Assembly (NCBI RefSeq): GCF_000473065.1 | Contig: NZ_AXAZ01000001.1 | Location: 186,001-250,000, forward strand | DNA from: Bradyrhizobium sp. WSM1743 | GTDB lineage: Bacteria; Pseudomonadota; Alphaproteobacteria; Rhizobiales; Xanthobacteraceae | Length of the DNA: 64,000 nucleotides | Reading direction: 5' to 3' | Part shown: positions 62,894 through 64,000 of the stretch, one piece after another | How positions within the stretch are numbered: position 1 is the first letter of the stretch | How the letters are laid out: every line of letters begins with the position of its first letter | Program-made: the position numbers and the translations under genes | Notes under the pieces: model-generated | Told to the model about the DNA's origin: nothing | Seen by the model: only the letters and a program-made list of their open reading frames with translations | Databases searched by the model: none

Positions 62894-64000
62894 TCACACC
62901 GACGCCAGCTTCCGGTACAACGCGCTGTAACAACCCGCCGAGATGCTCCAGGAGAACGAGCGCCCCATGGCGGTGCGGCGCATGGAGTCGAGCTGGTCGT
63001 GCGCCATGAAGGCCGAGAAGGCCCGGCGGACGCCGCCGAGGAAAGATTCGCGCGAGGGTTTTGGGAACAGGAATCCGGTCTCGCCATCGGTGATGGTCTC
63101 GGCCAGGCCGCCTGTCTGGTGCCCGATCGGCAGCGAGCCGAAGCGCTGGGCATACATCTGGCTGAGGCCGCACGGCTCGAAACGCGACGGCATCAGCGTG
63201 AAGTCGCTGCCGGCGAAGATGCGGCGCGCCTGGGCATCGTTGAAGCCGATCACGACCCCGATGGCGTCGGGGCGGCGGCGATGCGCGTCGATCAAGGCCT
63301 GCTCGAGCACCGGCTCGCCGGAGCCGGTGACCACGATCTGCCCGCCGGCATCGACGATCTCGTCGGCGGCCGACAGCACGAGGTCGATGCCCTTCTGGTG
63401 CACGAGGCGGGCGACGATGCCGAACATCGGGCCGCGCGAGACCGCAAGCCCGAACTGCTTGCGCACGTAATCCGCATTGGCCCTCTTGCCGACCCAATCG
63501 CCGGCGCCGAACTGCTGAGCGAGCTGGGCGCAGGAGCGCGGGTCCCAGCTCTCGTCGATGCCGTTGAGGATGCCGGTGAGCTCGGCCGCGTCGGAGCGGA
63601 TACGAAGCAGGCCTTCCAGGCCGCAGCCGAATTCGGCCGTGGTGATCTCCCGCGCATAGGTGGCGCTGACCGTGGTGAGGTGCGAGGCATAGATCAGTCC
63701 GGCCTTGAGGAAGGAGACCTGGTCGTAGAACTCGACGCCGTCGATGTGGAAGGAGCTCTCCGGTGCGCCGATCCGCCGCAGCGCCTCCTTCGGGAAGAGG
63801 CCCTGATAGGCGAGGTTATGAATCGTCAGGATCGACGGCAGCTTGGCGCCTTGCCAGGCAAGGTACGCCGGCACGAGCGAGGCCTGCCAGTCATTGGCAT
63901 GGATCAGGTCTGCTGCCCAATTCTTGTCCAGCTTGCCCATGGCGAGCTCAGCCGCCGCCGAGGCAAAGCGTGCGAAACGGATGTCGTTGTCGGGCCAGTC
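62894..64000 (-). CDS. glgA: Glycogen synthase, C-terminal part (5' end outside window)
   Basis: The minus-strand frame is open to the window edge. It encodes the C-terminal ~370 residues of an ADP-glucose-type starch/glycogen synthase (GT5). DLIHANDWQASLVPAYLAWQ, LTIHNLAYQGLFPKEALRRI, GILNGIDESWDP and VARLVHQKGIDLVLSAADEI are GlgA blocks; SRFEPCGLSQMYAQRFGSLP is the conserved nucleotide-sugar site with the E-x7-type motif. It extends alpha-1,4-glucan. It belongs with the debranching-type glucosidase at 50719. Confidence 0.93.
   Translation of the reverse strand, partial: DWPDNDIRFARFASAAAELAMGKLDKNWAADLIHANDWQASLVPAYLAWQGAKLPSILTIHNLAYQGLFPKEALRRIGAPESSFHIDGVEFYDQVSFLKAGLIYASHLTTVSATYAREITTAEFGCGLEGLLRIRSDAAELTGILNGIDESWDPRSCAQLAQQFGAGDWVGKRANADYVRKQFGLAVSRGPMFGIVARLVHQKGIDLVLSAADEIVDAGGQIVVTGSGEPVLEQALIDAHRRRPDAIGVVIGFNDAQARRIFAGSDFTLMPSRFEPCGLSQMYAQRFGSLPIGHQTGGLAETITDGETGFLFPKPSRESFLGGVRRAFSAFMAHDQLDSMRRTAMGRSFSWSISAGCYSALYRKLASV

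Overview
The window is high-GC alphaproteobacterial DNA, most likely Bradyrhizobium or a close relative in the Nitrobacteraceae. This rests on recognising many conserved small Bradyrhizobium-type proteins, the style of the palindromic intergenic repeats, and the metabolic genes (partial sox cluster, TRAP transporters, Tam, glycogen genes). The name is inferred from family resemblance; no rRNA or tRNA gene was seen.

Layout. 1-2.6 kb: end of a GMC oxidoreductase, its small partner subunit and an HtrA-like protease. 2.9-6.4 kb: a single-chain indolepyruvate ferredoxin oxidoreductase broken by one frameshift. 7.0-23.8 kb: a lower-GC accessory island. It starts with a tyrosine integrase, a helix-turn-helix protein, three tandem 19-bp palindromic repeats, an AlpA-like fragment and a RepA-like helicase. 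A 23-bp perfect hairpin, three small overlapping genes, a solitary Cas2-like protein and an NhaD-type antiporter follow, then a belt of small lineage-specific genes. It ends with a two-gene operon: a GHKL ATPase fused to a PD-(D/E)XK-like nuclease domain, followed by an Abi/UG-type reverse transcriptase. That operon is the best candidate for an undescribed system, probably anti-phage. Candidate attachment sequences lie at both ends.

24-26.5 kb: isochorismatase-like hydrolase coupled to an NCS2-like permease. 26.5-32.7 kb: a leftward operon of [2Fe-2S] and molybdopterin oxidoreductase subunits, a flavocytochrome-c-type sulfide dehydrogenase and soxX, Y, Z, A. soxB and soxCD are absent here, SoxY lacks its usual GGCGG tail, and soxX has a dispersed repeat inside its leader. 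33-36 kb: B12-dependent radical SAM protein and an MFS exporter. 36-42 kb: a repeat-rich stretch with a coiled-coil membrane protein, frameshifted TAXI-type binding protein and VasI-like genes, and a DsrE-like secreted protein.

42-64 kb: ordinary chromosome with an SDR, trans-aconitate methyltransferase, TRAP transporter (DctP plus fused DctQM), glycosyltransferase, ABC exporter, glycogen-debranching-type glucosidase, PRC-barrel protein, two MFS transporters, cupin, peroxiredoxin-like protein, LysR regulator, 3-hydroxybutyrate dehydrogenase, patatin, MpaB-family oxygenase and the C-terminal part of glycogen synthase. Several families of dispersed palindromic repeats fill the gaps. Five genes look broken by single-base indels, so sequencing error must be weighed against real decay.
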